A stretch of DNA of 64,000 nucleotides from Prado023 sp963714995 (GTDB lineage Bacteria; Actinomycetota; Actinomycetes; S36-B12; CAIYMF01): positions 100,032 to 164,031 of the forward strand of contig CAVQQP010000003.1 of the NCBI GenBank assembly GCA_963714995.1, in the 5' to 3' direction. Shown here one piece after another: positions 17,507-27,095 of the stretch. The translations under genes were made by a program, and so were the position numbers. Each line of letters begins with the position of its first letter. The stretch's first letter is position 1. The notes under the pieces are model-generated. The model ran no database searches. It was not told the origin of the DNA and saw only the letters and a program-made list of their open reading frames with translations.

Positions 17507-17962
17507 ATGGTCTCCGCCGCGTTCATCCCGCCGCACTTCGAGCCACCCACCTCGCTCGTCACGGGTCAGTTCATCCTCGAGCCGCTGGGTCCGCAGCACA
17601 ACGAGGCCGACCACGCGGCGTGGACCTCCAGCATCGAGCACATCAGAACGACGCCCGGCTACAGGAATCGGTCCTGGCCACCGCTGGACGGCATGTCCCT
17701 CGAGGCCAATCTCGCCGACCTGCGCGGCCATGCTGATGACTTCACTGCCGGCAGGGGATTCACCTTCACGGTTCTCGACCCGGCTGACGGCAGCGTCATC
17801 GGCTGCGTCTACCTGTATCCGCCCGAGTCCGAAGGAGACGTCAGCGTCCGGTCATGGGTGCGCCACGACCGGGCCGACCTCGATCAACCGCTCGCCGAGG
17901 CCGTCGCCACCTGGATCTTCGCCGAATGGCCATGGGAGCAGTTGGAGCGCTTCGGTCGTTGA
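17507..17962 (+). CDS. GNAT-family N-acetyltransferase (short)
   Basis: Protein of 151 aa similar to RimJ/L-like acetyltransferases: LVTGQFILEPLGPQHNEADH, a FTFTVLDPADGSVIGCVYLYP strand pair and VRSWVRHDRADLDQPLAEAV. The acetyl-CoA loop is less clear than in standard members, so the acceptor is unknown and the protein could be a non-canonical relative. It follows malic enzyme by 89 bp and converges on the lipoprotein gene at 17988. Confidence 0.75.
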   Translation: MVSAAFIPPHFEPPTSLVTGQFILEPLGPQHNEADHAAWTSSIEHIRTTPGYRNRSWPPLDGMSLEANLADLRGHADDFTAGRGFTFTVLDPADGSVIGCVYLYPPESEGDVSVRSWVRHDRADLDQPLAEAVATWIFAEWPWEQLERFGR

Positions 17963-17987
17963 CACGCCCCGATCACGTCGTTCCTGG

Positions 17988-19614
17988 CTACTCCGGCTGA
18001 ACCCACGCCTGTTCGTCTGACAGCCGGGGCGGCACGACGGCGTGCAGATGCCGGCTCGTTTCACGGCCCGCCGGTGACTGGCAGCCGGGTGGGGTGGGTT
18101 CGGGTGGGCGGCCGGTGAGGATCTCGTAGTACTGGGCGAGTTCGTCGCAGGTGCGAGGTCCCAGCTTGGGGTTGACCCGGACAGGCCCGTCCATCATCGC
18201 CCAGGCGATCGTCTCGGCGGCGAGCTCGATGCCTCGGTCGCCCCATGCGTGCTCCGGGTCGGACCAGGTGGGCATCGAGGTGGCGGTCTGGAACTGCTCG
18301 ATGACCTCGGGCGTCACGTGCTCGTCCATCCACGCATGTGCGAGCTCATGGAGGGTGATCTCCCTGACCCAGGTGTCCCAGGTGGTGCAGCCCGGGTCCA
18401 GGCAGGCCGCTGTGGAGTCGAAGCAGAGGGTGACAACATCGCCCAGGATCAGGCCGGCGACGCCCTCGCACTTGTCGACCTGGTTGTCGTGGAAGGTCAC
18501 GCGACGGACCTTCGGCGCGCCCAGGCCATGGGCACGGAACTGGGCGAACGACCAGGTGATCAGGCCCTCCAGGCCCGGTGTGCCGTTGTACACCTCGATC
18601 TCCAGGTCGCCGACGGCCAGGGTGCCGGTGCGTTCCACCCGGACCGGGTCGGGCACCACCGCGGCGTCCCACCAACCGGGCGGCAGGGCGCCGTCGGCAG
18701 AGCAGCGCTGCAGGTCGTCGATGCGGTGGAACCTTTCCTCGGCCCGGATCAGCCCGTCCCTGCCGAGCTGCAGGACCGTGCCGACCTGGTGGGGGCAGGA
18801 GCCCGCGGCCCCCACGGTGATCAAGGAGGGCGATCGTGTCGAACGGGACGTCCTCGAGGGGGCGACCGGCGGCGTAGACGGCGGGACCCCGGAAGTCCGG
18901 CAACTGGTCGACGACCACCTGGCCGAGTCCGCCGGCCGTGCCAGGCGCGTCCGCAAGATCGGCGATCTGCGCGGCGCCGCGCGCGGTGACCCCGGCCAGC
19001 GAATCCGTGACCACGGCGTCGGGTTGGTACAGGGCCACCACGAGTTCGACGTCCTCCTGCGACCAGGCCCGTGCGTAGCGCTGGGCGACGGCCTGGACCG
19101 TCGCGGTCCGCTCGTCGCCGGGGTCGTGTGTCCGCCAGCTGGCCAGGGAGGCGGCGATCGTCTCGGAGTCGGCGTCGGCCGAGCCCATGCGGGTGTGGAC
19201 GACTGCGTCGATCTGCCTGCTCTGGTACCCGGGTGCCACGTGCTCGGTGGTCAGCGCGGCATCGGCGGAGAGGTACACGGGGCCGGTCTGCGTGCGCGTG
19301 TCGTGGAACGGTCGCCAGTGCGCATTGAGGTACTCCAGCGCCTCGGCGCGCCCGGTGATCGGATCGGCGCCCAGAGCTCGGTGGTCCAGGACGACGTCGG
19401 GGTTGTAGAAGCTGACCAGGTTCTCCACGCCCTGGCGCTGCGCCGAGGTCCGGGCGGCGAACCACTGCTCGGGGATGGTGGCGGTGGTCTGATCCTCGGG
19501 CCCACTGGCGGTGGGTCCGCACCCAACGATCAGGGTCGCCGCTGCCAGCAGGGTAGTCAAGACCCGCCAAGGTGCCTGGCACTCACAGGTGCGTGCCCGT
19601 GGGATGCGGGGCAT
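17988..19614 (-). pseudogene. Lipoprotein with NTF2-like part and HELAH zinc-protease motif, one frameshift
   Basis: The N-terminal frame (from the ATG at 19614) has a lipoprotein signal with Cys in LIVGCGPTA, then two SnoaL/NTF2-like repeats (RQGVENLVSFYNPDVVLDHR and AQRYARAWSQEDVELVVALY). Near 18825 the frame moves by one base (extra C in GCCCTCCTTG); the continuation carries VREITLHELAHAWMDEH, an HExxH zinc site, and GIELAAETIAWAMMDGP, whose Glu could be the third ligand, then CDELAQYYEILTG. Removing one base gives a continuous product of about 541 aa. Probably a surface-anchored protein; proteolysis is inferred from the motif only. A broken paralogue lies 4 bp upstream. Confidence 0.75.
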
Positions 19615-19618
19615 GGGT

Positions 19619-21069
19619 TCACCCCCCAGCGGGTAGGCAGGCTGCGCCGGCCGTGCTGGCCTGGGTGAGGGCTTGGAAGTCGGCGGCGATCTGGTCGCAG
19701 GTGCGCCCGGCGAGCGTGTCGGGTGGGGCGTAGGGCTGGTCCATCAGGCCCCAGGCCACCGTCGCCACTGCCAGGTCCATGGCAGCCGACGATTGGGGGG
19801 CTCCGCGACCTGCCCACTCCAGCCCGCGGGCCTCGGCGAAGCCGGCGAGCCGGTCCAGCGAGCCTGCGTCGGCCACCCACCGGTGGGCCAGCTCGGTGAG
19901 GGCGAAGGCGCGCTCCGAGGCCGGCCACTCCTGGCAGCCCTCGGCATCGCAGCCCTCCGCGGTGCTGGGCAGGACAAGGTCCGGGGCTCCTCGGATCGAA
20001 GCCATAGGCGGTCCACGGGTCGGCCACCGGGGGCAGGAACGTGACCGAGGTGGGTGCCGGGGCCGGCAGACCGGCGTCGGCGAACCGCTGCAGGGCCCAT
20101 CGCAGCAGCGCCTCACGCTGCGGGGGTGCCGTTCCACACGGTGACCTCGTTCCCGGCGACGGCCACCGTGCCGGTCACCTGCGCGGCACGTGGGGCCAGC
20201 GACTGCCACCACCCGCTCGGCAGGTCCTTGGTGTCCAGGCAGGCACGCACCGAGTCGACCCGGTGGTAGCGCTCCTCCCGGGTGATCCGGCCCTCGTCAT
20301 CCAGCCAGAGCGCGACCCCGACGTGGGGCTGGCAGGCACCCTCGCCGGGTAGGTCGAGCAGGATGCACCACCATGTCCAGCGGCTGGTCGGCCACATTCG
20401 GGTCGTGCAGCGCGTACACGGCGGGGCCCTCGCCGTCCGGGATCTCCCGCAGGCTGGCACCCCGCAGGGAAATCGGGGCGCGCCCGGCCGCGGCCGCGTC
20501 ACTGATCTGCGATCCGGTCAGGGACACCTCGTGCAGGGTGTCGCGCAGCACGGCGCCAGCCGCATAGACGTCAGGAGTCGGCTGCCCCGAGTCGGTCCAC
20601 ATGCGCAAGTAGTCCTCGACGACCCGGTCGACCGGGTCGGGGCGCAGGCCCGCAATCAACTCACCGCCCTGAACCGATCCGGTCCAGGTCATCCGGGTGG
20701 CCCCCGACGTGCCGGCGAACTCGTACACCGGAGCCTGGGGCACGACAGCCTCCGTGAACCTGACGCGTGACGGGTCGATCGCCCCATCGACAGACAGGTA
20801 GGGCGGTTCCTCGGCGCGGGCCTCGGCGACCCCGGCCCGGGAAACTCTCCCGCAGGATCGGCCACACCCGTCCGCCCGGCCAACGGCCTGCGGTCGGCCA
20901 GTCAGGGGGTGCATGTCGATCGTCGCCTCGGGGCGAAGAACGTGCCGAGATTGGCGAACCCGCTGTTCCACGACACGTGGATGTCGGCGAAGTACTGCTC
21001 AGCCTCGGCCGCCCACTCCGCCTCCGGGCCGGTGCACGCGACCAGCGAGCAGACCAAGGCCACGGACAT
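19619..21069 (-). pseudogene. Degenerate paralogue of the HELAH lipoprotein, several frameshifts
   Basis: Pieces in different frames line up with the neighbour: lipobox SLVACTGPE and an EQYFADIHVSWNSGFANLG start (about 20905-21069), an NTF2-like part (RVVEDYLRMWTDSGQPTPDV, 20297-20870), a WLDDEGRITREERYHRVDSV segment (20113-20380) and a C-terminal piece (19619-20010). In the C-terminal piece the zinc motif HELAH has become TELAH, losing the first His. At least four frame changes are needed, so this copy is a real pseudogene whatever the sequencing quality. The start is approximate. Confidence 0.7.
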
Positions 21070-21261
21070 CCCGGCCCCGGCCACAGCCCGGGCTCCATGT
21101 CGTGCCCCGTCTCGGCGGGGTCCGCTGCGGATCCCCACACCCCCTGTCTACGCTGCGGCAGGCAGCAGCCTCAAGGGCCATCTGGCCCTGGATCGCCCAC
21201 CGCCGGCCACTGCGATCAACCGCGCCGGCAGGTCGACGTCGGCGTGGGACCCGGCCGGGTG

Positions 21262-21413
21262 TGGCCCTACGCGAGGCCCGCAACCTGTACGCGTTCGAGG
21301 GAGTGACCCAGATCGGACTCGGCCTGGACCGGCAACGACCCTTCCGGGCCACCTGGTTGGAGGCACCAGGGCGACTGGTCATCGATATCTACACCGGCAC
21401 ACCGCTGAGCTGA
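21262..21413 (+). pseudogene. 3' stump of an AMIN-like-domain protein
   Basis: The last 50 codons of an open frame read ARNLYAFEGVTQIGLGLDRQ, then RPFRATWLEAPGRLVIDIYT before the stop at 21413. This strand pattern (QIGLGLD, RPFR, RLVIDI) resembles the end of actinobacterial lipoproteins with an AMIN-like domain. Upstream codons in this frame overlap the opposite-strand pseudogene and are not protein-like, so only the tail remains. Confidence 0.4.
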
Positions 21414-21879
21414 CCCCCACCCCGGCGGGTGCGGGCACCGGTCCACCGGGGCCGGGCTGCGGCTCAACGTCCCATCCGGGGGCGCCGATACATGCAGCGA
21501 AGGGGGCCCGTCCCGGGTCATTGCCGGCCCGGGCTCCCCTGGGGTGACCCCCGCCTCGGCCCATCACCCCCCGCGGGGGTCCCCCTCACGCCACCACGGC
21601 GGTGCTGGACACACGTCAGCGCCGGGGCGCCCGGTCAGGGGTGGTGTCCTCGTCCGATTCCGCGCCCGCCCGGACAGGGCCGCCCGGGGCGGCCGGACCC
21701 GGACCGACAGCCGTTCGCAGGACCAGGCCGGCACGGCCGAACGGTCGGAGACCGGCCATATCTCCCTCGCGCACCCGGCGATGCGCGCCGTTGGGGGACC
21801 ATTGGCCCTTCCCTTCTCGGGGGCTATGAGCAGGATGGGCAGCGGAGGGGCTGTCCCCCTTCAAGACAGGGGAGTGATC
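21414..21879. other. Gene-free stretch
   Basis: No coding signature, RNA gene or repeat was recognised in these 466 bp on either strand. The only clear signal is AGGGGAG at the right end, the Shine-Dalgarno sequence of the next gene. Confidence 0.5.
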
Positions 21880-22344
21880 ATGAACGCAGTGACTCCAGGC
21901 GCGGATTCCGCGGCCCTGGATGAGGCCATCGCCTTCGCCACAGCTCACCCGGTGTGCTTCTTGGCCACCACCGACGCAGACCAGCCCCATGTCCGCGGCT
22001 GGCTGTTCTGGTTCGCTGACGAGACCGGTTTCTACTTCCAGACCCTGGCGCCCAAGGACGTCTACCACCAGTTGAAGGCCAACCCGAAGACGGAGGTCTG
22101 CTTCTTCAACGGTGGGGACCTGGCCACGGCGCGAACTCTGAGGGTCACCGGAGCCGTCGAGTTCCTCGACGACCCGGCCCTCAAGCATCGCCTCCTGGAA
22201 CAGGACATGCCCTTCCTGGCCCCACTCGGCAAGGGCGCGGAGGACCCGCTGCATCAGATCTTCAGGATCTCCCACGGCCAGGCGTTCTTCTGGGGGATGG
22301 GCGACATCCTCAAGGAGCACGAGCTGGAGCGCATCACGTTCTGA
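21880..22344 (+). CDS. Pyridoxamine-5'-phosphate-oxidase-like flavin/F420-binding protein
   Basis: Split-barrel protein of 154 aa. It begins with the family helix and strand AFATAHPVCFLATTDADQPH, continues GWLFWFADETGFYFQT and KANPKTEVCFFNGGD, and ends with HELERITF. Proteins of this group bind FMN, F420 or haem and reduce or degrade small molecules; the cofactor is not evident here. The ATG at 21880 follows AGGGGAG with 5-nt spacing. The last ten codons are nearly copied at 46455-46485, far away in the window. Confidence 0.88.
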   Translation: MNAVTPGADSAALDEAIAFATAHPVCFLATTDADQPHVRGWLFWFADETGFYFQTLAPKDVYHQLKANPKTEVCFFNGGDLATARTLRVTGAVEFLDDPALKHRLLEQDMPFLAPLGKGAEDPLHQIFRISHGQAFFWGMGDILKEHELERITF

Positions 22345-22416
22345 ATACCGCGAGGGCTGGCAGGCCGGCGGACCTGTCCTCGGATCACACCGTGGTCACC
22401 CGCTGCCCCCACCGTG

Positions 22417-23181
22417 CTATGCCGGTGTGGCGTGGGCCTTCGCGAGTTGGTCCAGGTCCCGTACCGCGTACCTGTGGTGCTCCCACTCCTCCTCCAGGAT
22501 GGTGCGCAGGCACGAGAGCACGGTCTCGGGGTAGTCGGGCGCGTGCGGGTTCTTCCGAGGCGCCGCGAGCTCCTCGGCGGTGATGCCCGCGATGTAGCGC
22601 CGCACCATCGCCTGCCGGTCGGCTCGAGCCTCGAGTACCTCTGCGAACGAGGGCGGCTCGGCGGAGAAGTCTGACTCGTCATAGGCGGCGCTGTCGTCGT
22701 GGTCGTCGTTGGGCAGACCGGCCGGGTGGTAGGGCCGGCTGCGGTCGAGGATCGCCCTGCCGAGCCACGTGTCGGTTGCCATCACCAGATGTCGCAGCGT
22801 CTGCGTGAAGGACCATTCGTCGTCGACGGACGCGTCGAGCGTGCCGGGCGGCATCGCCAGGGCTCGCTCGAGGGTGGCCTCCCACGTCCGCTCCAGGGCC
22901 GCCCAGGCCGCTGTGAGCCCTTCCGGGTCCCGGGCGTCACGCAGCTCGCGTCCGGGGAAGCGACGATTCAACTCTGCGTCCACGAGGGGCACGACATCGA
23001 CACCGTTGACCAGCAGCCCGCGGTCGCCCTCCAGCAGCCATGGGGACTCGATCTCCATGCCTGCGACCTCGCTCCCGCGGACGACAACGTCGCCGAAGTC
23101 GCAGCCGATGAACCGGGACGAACGCAGGCTCCGGTTCCGGAAGGTCCTGTCGCGCAGGGTCTCGGGTCGGCTCTCAGTCAC
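22417..23181 (-). CDS. DinB-family protein with pentapeptide-like N-terminus
   Basis: About 254 aa. The N-terminal 60 residues (TFRNRSLRSSRFIGCDFGDV) look like one or two coils of a pentapeptide-repeat helix; the rest is a DinB four-helix bundle with metal-type His in TQTLRHLVMATDTWLG and EEEWEHHRYAVRDLDQL. The conserved His triad position is thus present. Such proteins are often thiol transferases (mycothiol-dependent) or of unknown role. Start GTG 23181 (adjacent GTG 23184) is not backed by a good Shine-Dalgarno sequence. Confidence 0.83.
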   Translation of the reverse strand: MTESRPETLRDRTFRNRSLRSSRFIGCDFGDVVVRGSEVAGMEIESPWLLEGDRGLLVNGVDVVPLVDAELNRRFPGRELRDARDPEGLTAAWAALERTWEATLERALAMPPGTLDASVDDEWSFTQTLRHLVMATDTWLGRAILDRSRPYHPAGLPNDDHDDSAAYDESDFSAEPPSFAEVLEARADRQAMVRRYIAGITAEELAAPRKNPHAPDYPETVLSCLRTILEEEWEHHRYAVRDLDQLAKAHATPA

Positions 23182-23274
23182 CACACGACTCTGGCACAAG
23201 GTCCAGACACCCCGCCAGGGGGCGTGCGGAACCATCGACGTTCGACGACGCGCGTGGCGCGGCCATCATGACGT

Positions 23275-23910
23275 CTACGAGGTGACCTTGCGCGTGAACG
23301 TGAGATGGGTGACGCCGCTGGGGGAGGCAACCGTCTCAATGTCGTAGGACTTCTCGAGTGCCTCGAGCCCGTCCCAGAGGCGGACGCCGCGGCCGAGCAG
23401 GATCGGGACCTGGACCAGGTGCATGTGGTCGACGAGCCCGGCGGCGAGGAAGTCGCGCACGACGGTGGGTCCGCCGCCGATTCGGATGTCCCGGCCATCG
23501 GCTGCCGCGCGCGCTATCTCGAGCGCCGTGGCTGGGGCGGCCTGGAGGAAGTGGAAGGTGGTGCCCCCCTCCATCTCGATTGGGGGCCGGGGGCGGTGGG
23601 TGAGCACGAAGGTCGGTGTGTGGAACGGTGGGTTCGGGCCCCACCAGCCTGTCCAGTCCGGGTCATCCTGCCAACCTGGTGGGCCGAACTTGTTGGCGCC
23701 CATGATCTCGGCGCCGATGCCGGGCTCATGGCGCTGCGCGAAGGCGTTGTCGACCCCGTCGCTGCCGCCCGCGTCCCAGAACCTGGTGGCGAACATCCAC
23801 TCGTGGAGACGCTGACCGGCATGGCCGAAGGGTGCTTCGGCGGACTGCGGCTCGCCGGTGGCGAAGCCGTCGAGGGAGATCGACAGGTTGTGGATCCGTG
23901 TCAGTGACAT
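23275..23910 (-). CDS. Dihydrofolate-reductase-like (RibD C-terminal family) protein
   Basis: NADPH-reductase-fold protein of 211 aa. It shows the starting strand RIHNLSISLDGFATG, the active-site-side IMGANKFGPP, FVLTHRPRPP, the nucleotide-binding IRIGGGPTVVRDFLAAGLVD and the final HLTFTR. This is the bifunctional deaminase-reductase C-terminal type, common as stand-alone proteins of unknown substrate in actinobacteria. The ATG at 23910 follows GAGGAG. Transcribed away from the hydrolase at 24063. Confidence 0.9.
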   Translation of the reverse strand: MSLTRIHNLSISLDGFATGEPQSAEAPFGHAGQRLHEWMFATRFWDAGGSDGVDNAFAQRHEPGIGAEIMGANKFGPPGWQDDPDWTGWWGPNPPFHTPTFVLTHRPRPPIEMEGGTTFHFLQAAPATALEIARAAADGRDIRIGGGPTVVRDFLAAGLVDHMHLVQVPILLGRGVRLWDGLEALEKSYDIETVASPSGVTHLTFTRKVTS

Positions 23911-24062
23911 CCGCACGCTCCTCAGTTGGTGATTGCGCCAGGCAGGTGGTGTGGCTGTTCGATCCGTATCGTCTCGCCGTCGCTCAGCCCTTCCAGAGGC
24001 CCAGTTGGGGGAGTGGTCAAGAGACTATTGTCGGAGCGGCCCTCGCGTGGTGGGATCCGGGT

Positions 24063-24849
24063 ATGCAGCACGCAACGTCCGACGACGGGACTCTGATCGC
24101 TTTCCATCAGGTGGGCCACGGAGCTCCGGTGGTCATCGTCGGGGGAGCGTTCTCGACCGCAGAGGCGGGTGCTCCACTTGCTGCGGCGCTGGCGGCCGCG
24201 GGCTTGTCCGGCGTGACGGTGGACCGCCGTGCCCGCGGGAACAGCGGCGACACCGCGCCCTACGCGCCGGCTCGCGAAGCTGAGGACCTTGCGGCGGTCA
24301 TCGACGCGATCGGCGGTGAGGCCGCGGTGATCGGGCACTCCTCGGGCGCCGTACTTGCCTTGTTCGCCGCCGCGGAGGGCGTGCCCATGACGCACCTGTT
24401 CCTCTCGGAGCCGCCGTTCCGCTTCGGTGAGGGCGAACCGTCCACGGACCTGCCCGAGCGCCTCCAAGCGCTCGTCGACGACGGGCACGCGGAGGAGGCC
24501 GTGGTCCTGTTCCAGCGGGAGGCGGTGGGCCTGCCGGACCCAGTGATCGAGCAGATCCGGTCCAGCCCAATGTTCGCCTCCCTCGTCCCGCTCGCCCAGT
24601 CAACCGTCTACGACGCCCTGCTCACGCAGGCTGTCTCGACCCCGACTGCGGCGATGATCGGCGTGGAGCGTTCCCGTGACGATCCTGCGCGGCGAGCCGA
24701 CGTTCCCCATGCTCGTCGAGGCGACCGACCGGCTCGCCGCGCTGATGCCGCACGCGGAACTTGTGGTCGTCCCGGAATCCCACGACCACGGGGTCGATCC
24801 GGCCGGCACCGTCCGTGAGATCCGCCGCCGGCTCGCGCTTCCCCGATGA
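24063..24849 (+). pseudogene. Alpha/beta hydrolase interrupted by one +1 frameshift
   Basis: The first frame gives an intact core: VVIVGGAFSTAEAGAPLAAAL, VDRRARGNSGDTAPY and nucleophile Ser in VIGHSSGAVLALFAAAEG. Around 24660 one extra base (GGCGTGGAGC) shifts the frame; the other frame continues VPVTILRGEPTFPMLVEATD and ends with the catalytic His in VPESHDHGVDPAGTV, stop at 24849. Removing one base restores a normal 262-aa hydrolase with all triad residues, so a sequencing error is as likely as true loss. Confidence 0.78.
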
Positions 24850-24926
24850 CGACGACTGAAGGACGCGCAACTCGACTCCGTTCCACTCCCAGGCCGCTCC
24901 GCTTCCCAAGGCTGTTCGCGCGGTGT

Positions 24927-24942
24927 AATCTGATATCAGATT
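24927..24942 (+). promoter_or_regulatory. 16-bp perfect palindrome, operator of the SPFH-RHH operon
   Basis: AATCTGATATCAGATT is perfectly self-complementary and stands 23 bp before the SPFH start codon, immediately upstream of GAAGGAGG. The ribbon-helix-helix protein encoded second in the operon is the obvious candidate to bind it. It is markedly AT-rich against its surroundings. Confidence 0.7.
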
Positions 24943-24965
24943 GATACCTCTAGAAGGAGGATCTG

Positions 24966-25901
24966 ATGAGCACCGCCCTGACACCCACCCCCGAATCCAC
25001 CCGCACCTCGACCCCGCAGGTCATCGAGAAGCGAGCACACAGCGTCAACGGTTGGCCGGTGGTGGTCGCCGGCCTCGTCGGGATCATCGCCTGCGCCTGG
25101 GCAATCGGCCTGGCCATAGCCGGGGGTGGCGAGGGATTCGACATGCCGGTCTACTTCTGGGTCAGCATCGTCGCGCTGATCCTGATCATCGTGCTGCTCA
25201 CCGGGCTGACCCCAGTCGCCCCCGGGCAGGCCCGGGTCGTGCAGCTGCTCGGGCGCTACGTCGGCACCATCCGACAGGACGGCCTGCGCTGGGTGAACCC
25301 GCTGACCGTGCGACGCTCGATCTCCACCCGGATCCGCAACCAGGAGACCCAGGTCCTCAAGGTCAATGACCTGGCCGGCAACCCCATCGACATCGCCGCC
25401 GTCGTGGTCTGGCAGGTCACCGACACCGCGATGGCCAGCTTCGACGTCGACAACTTCGTGGACTTCGTGTCCATCCAGACCGAGACCGCGGTTCGGCACA
25501 TCGCCAACTCGTACCCCTACGACAACAACGCCGGGACATCCCGGCTGAGCCTGCGCGACAACGCCGAGGAGATCACCGCCGAGCTGAGCCGCGAGATCGG
25601 ACAACGCGTAGCCCCAGCAGGCGTGCGCATCATCGAGTCCCGGCTGACACGGTTGGCCTACGCCGCCGAGATCGCCCAAGCGATGCTGCGCCGCCAGCAG
25701 GCCGACGCCGTAGTCGCCGCACGGGCCCGGATCGTCGAAGGCGCCGTCGGGATGGTCGAGCAGGCCCTGCACCAGCTCGAGGAACAGGACGTCGTCGTCC
25801 TCGACGACGAACGCAAGGCAGTCATGGTCTCCAACCTGCTGGTCGTCCTCTGCTCCGAGCAGAACACCCAACCGGTGGTCAACGCCGGATCGCTGTACTG
25901 A
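24966..25901 (+). CDS. SPFH/band-7 (prohibitin-like) membrane protein
   Basis: Membrane scaffold protein of 311 aa. After a short polar N-terminus there are two hydrophobic segments (about residues 30-52 and 60-82), then the SPFH domain starting TPVAPGQARVVQLLGRYVGT, with VNPLTVRRSISTRIRNQETQ and IDIAAVVVWQVTDTAMASFD, followed by a charged coiled region (LRRQQADAVVAARARIVEGA). Such proteins form large oligomers in membrane microdomains. Strong Shine-Dalgarno GAAGGAGG before the ATG at 24966. The RHH gene follows by 6 bp, so the pair is co-transcribed from the promoter with the 16-bp palindrome. Confidence 0.93.
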   Translation: MSTALTPTPESTRTSTPQVIEKRAHSVNGWPVVVAGLVGIIACAWAIGLAIAGGGEGFDMPVYFWVSIVALILIIVLLTGLTPVAPGQARVVQLLGRYVGTIRQDGLRWVNPLTVRRSISTRIRNQETQVLKVNDLAGNPIDIAAVVVWQVTDTAMASFDVDNFVDFVSIQTETAVRHIANSYPYDNNAGTSRLSLRDNAEEITAELSREIGQRVAPAGVRIIESRLTRLAYAAEIAQAMLRRQQADAVVAARARIVEGAVGMVEQALHQLEEQDVVVLDDERKAVMVSNLLVVLCSEQNTQPVVNAGSLY

Positions 25902-25907
25902 GGCACC

Positions 25908-26153
25908 GTGGCTGAGCGTAAGGCGGTGTTGCTCCGCCTGGACCCAGCCGTCCACGACGCGTTGGCCAGGTGGGCAGCCGACGAGCTGCGCAGCACCAAC
26001 GCCCAGGTCGAATTCCTCCTTCGCCGGGCCTTGGTCGACGCAGGACGGATGCCCGCGAAAGCCAGCCCCATCCGCCGCCAAGGAAGGCCAGCGCGGGCCC
26101 CTGGGGCCGAGGACTCGAACACGAAAGGAGGCCACCGAACCCGACTGAGTTAA
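25908..26153 (+). CDS. Arc-type ribbon-helix-helix DNA-binding protein
   Basis: Small protein of 81 aa. The first 45 residues form a ribbon-helix-helix motif: strand KAVLLRLDPAVHDALARWAA, then helix LRSTNAQVEFLLRRALVDAG; the rest is a short basic tail. GTG at 25908 is 6 bp after the SPFH stop. It probably represses its own operon through the palindrome at 24927-24942. A Doc-toxin stump follows directly, but the RHH gene belongs to the SPFH gene by position and not clearly to that toxin. Confidence 0.85.
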   Translation: MAERKAVLLRLDPAVHDALARWAADELRSTNAQVEFLLRRALVDAGRMPAKASPIRRQGRPARAPGAEDSNTKGGHRTRLS

Positions 26154-26325
26154 CGGCGATCGGCTCACCCTCACCAACGACGAGGCATACACGCTCGTCA
26201 TCGAGGTCGCTTCAGGGCTGCTCGATGACGTCGCGGACATCGCTGATCGCATCACGGCAGGCCTCGCGCCCCGACAGCGCCGAGGCGACGGTCACCCTGC
26301 GACAGCCACAGGTTCACGCTCGTAG
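26154..26325 (+). pseudogene. C-terminal stump of a Doc (death-on-curing) toxin
   Basis: The frame directly behind the RHH stop reads GDRLTLTNDEAYTLVIEVAS and GLLDDVADIADRIT before a stop at 26325. The LTxDEAYxLVxxVAxGxLDDV pattern is the usual ending of Doc/Fic-type toxins. The catalytic HPFxDGNKR part is absent and there is no start codon, so it is a dead remnant. Its 3' end overlaps the opposite ABC permease gene. Confidence 0.6.
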
Positions 26326-27095
26326 AGGTGGCGGGCCCAGAGGTAGCCGACGAGCGACAGCACCGCGCACCACGTCAGGGCGATGAGGAGTGTGGATCCG
26401 GCGGGCGTGCCGTCGAGCAGCCCGCGGACCCCTTCGACCATGGGTGTGAACGGTTGGTGCTCAGCGAACCAGCGCAGCCCCACCGGATAGGACTCGGCGG
26501 GAACGAAGGCGCTGCTCAGGAACATCAGCACGATCAGCAGCAGCGGGGTGTTGCTCGCGGTCTCGACGCTGCGGGCGTTCAGGCCCAGGGCCAGGCAGAG
26601 CCAGATGACGGCGAACGAGATCGCCAGGGCCAGCCCGAACGCCGCGACCCACCCGCCTGGGCCACCGCTGGGTCGGTAGCCGAGCAGCACGGCGATCGCG
26701 CTGACCACGACCAGGACGAAGGCTGCTTGCACCATGCTGCCCAGCACCTCGCCGGCGAGCACGGCGGAGCGGGCGATCCCCATCGTGCGGAAGCGGGACA
26801 TGATGCCCTTGGTCCGGTCGGCGGCGATGGAGATCGCGGTGCCGAGGCCGACTCCGGCGATGGCGAACAGGAGGATGCCGGGAACCACGTACTCGAGGTA
26901 GGCCGCGCGGCCGCCACCGGAGAGGTCCGGGCTGACGCCGGCGCCGAGTGTCTCGCCGAAGACGAAGACGAAGAGCAGCAGGATCAGCACGGGCTGCGCG
27001 AGCAGCATGACCGTCAGCGAGGGGTAGCGCTGGATGTGCCGGAGGTTGCGGCGCAGCATCGTGGTGGCGTCGCGGGTGGGCAGGGCGATGCTCAT
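26292..27095 (-). CDS. ABC-2 type transporter permease (DrrB-like)
   Basis: Integral membrane protein of 267 aa with about six predicted helices (MLLAQPVLILLLFVFVFGET, AAFVLVVVSAIAVLLGY, AFGLALAISFAVIWLCLALG and others) and the ABC-2 segment ARSVETASNTPLLLIVLMFL, then SSAFVPAESYPVGLRWF. It pairs with the ATPase whose stop overlaps its start by 4 bp (27092-27095). This type exports drugs or lipids; the cargo is unknown. Last gene of the four-gene RHH operon. Confidence 0.92.
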   Translation of the reverse strand: MSIALPTRDATTMLRRNLRHIQRYPSLTVMLLAQPVLILLLFVFVFGETLGAGVSPDLSGGGRAAYLEYVVPGILLFAIAGVGLGTAISIAADRTKGIMSRFRTMGIARSAVLAGEVLGSMVQAAFVLVVVSAIAVLLGYRPSGGPGGWVAAFGLALAISFAVIWLCLALGLNARSVETASNTPLLLIVLMFLSSAFVPAESYPVGLRWFAEHQPFTPMVEGVRGLLDGTPAGSTLLIALTWCAVLSLVGYLWARHLYEREPVAVAG

